DNA from: DATDOY01 sp035293045
GTDB taxonomy: Bacteria > Actinomycetota > Acidimicrobiia > IMCC26256 > JACPCJ01
Length of the DNA stretch: 20,929 nucleotides
NCBI GenBank assembly: GCA_035293045.1
Contig: DATDOY010000291.1
Coordinates: 1-20,929 of the forward strand
Direction of reading: 5' to 3'
Shown one piece after another: positions 20,853-20,929 of this stretch. A model generated the notes under the pieces. It was not told the origin of the DNA and did not search any database. It was given only the letters and a program-made list of their open reading frames with translations. Position numbers and translations under genes: made by a program. The stretch's first letter is position 1; every line of letters begins with the position of its first letter.

Positions 20853-20929
20853 CATCGACGTCAACTCGGGAGGCGTGTTCGGCGGGGTAGGCGCAGCCCA
20901 CGCACGCCCCTGCGCAGGAATGACTCGAA

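Noticed and set aside
20841..20853. A complete cobalamin riboswitch
   Set aside because: Only the GGTGCGAGTCC string fits. No B12 box resembling GCCACTG follows in the visible sequence, and no B12 gene is next to it.
1..20929. CRISPR arrays, transposases or integrases
   Set aside because: No regularly spaced repeats, DDE transposase or recombinase motifs were found on either strand.

Overview
The window is about 21 kb of GC-rich, gene-dense DNA with many GTG starts, short or overlapping gene junctions and several apparently leaderless promoters. It encodes CsoR-, CmtR- and FurA-type metal regulators, KatG, a DUF1918 protein, a universal stress protein and a mycothiol-dependent-isomerase-like enzyme. 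This combination points to an actinobacterium (Actinomycetota). I cannot place it more precisely; a less-studied lineage is an inference only. No CRISPR array, rRNA, convincing tRNA or transposase is visible.

Region 1 (1-4200, minus strand) looks like one copper-responsive operon. It starts from a promoter whose -35/-10 spacer is filled by a near-perfect CsoR operator (4128-4150). The order is a polytopic membrane protein with histidine motifs, CsoR, a 22-codon mini-ORF, a cupredoxin lipoprotein, a DrrA-like ABC ATPase, a DrrB-like permease and a MOSC-domain protein cut by the window edge. Successive stop/start codons overlap at several junctions. No CopA-type ATPase or CopZ chaperone is present, so the group may be an unusual copper-handling cassette.

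Region 2 (4200-7300, plus strand) holds stress and housekeeping genes: an SRPBCC protein, two small ORFs, a VOC/PhnB-like protein and a GNAT acetyltransferase. It ends in a metal-efflux pair, a CmtR-like ArsR regulator and a CDF-type transporter. That pair is driven by a strong leaderless promoter overlapped by two dyads.

Region 3 (7395-10192) has katG (minus) and a furA-like gene (plus) transcribed divergently, with an 8-bp inverted repeat between them.

Region 4 (10470-13880) resembles a hypoxia/dormancy gene island. It holds a small Cys-rich protein, a small unknown gene, an Rv2004c-like kinase fusion, a DUF1918 protein and a universal stress protein. Two degenerate DosR-like GGGAC-N4-GTCCC dyads are present.

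Region 5 (13893-18500) has an MDMPI-type enzyme divergent from a PadR regulator across a compact 40-bp control region. A TPR-LuxR regulator, a methyltransferase and a cupin gene follow, closed by a 20-bp-stem terminator.

Region 6 (18532-20929) has a second SRPBCC protein, a NYN/PIN-like protein, a PPOX-family flavoprotein and an ABM-like small protein. Two unexplained hairpin-rich noncoding segments flank the last gene.
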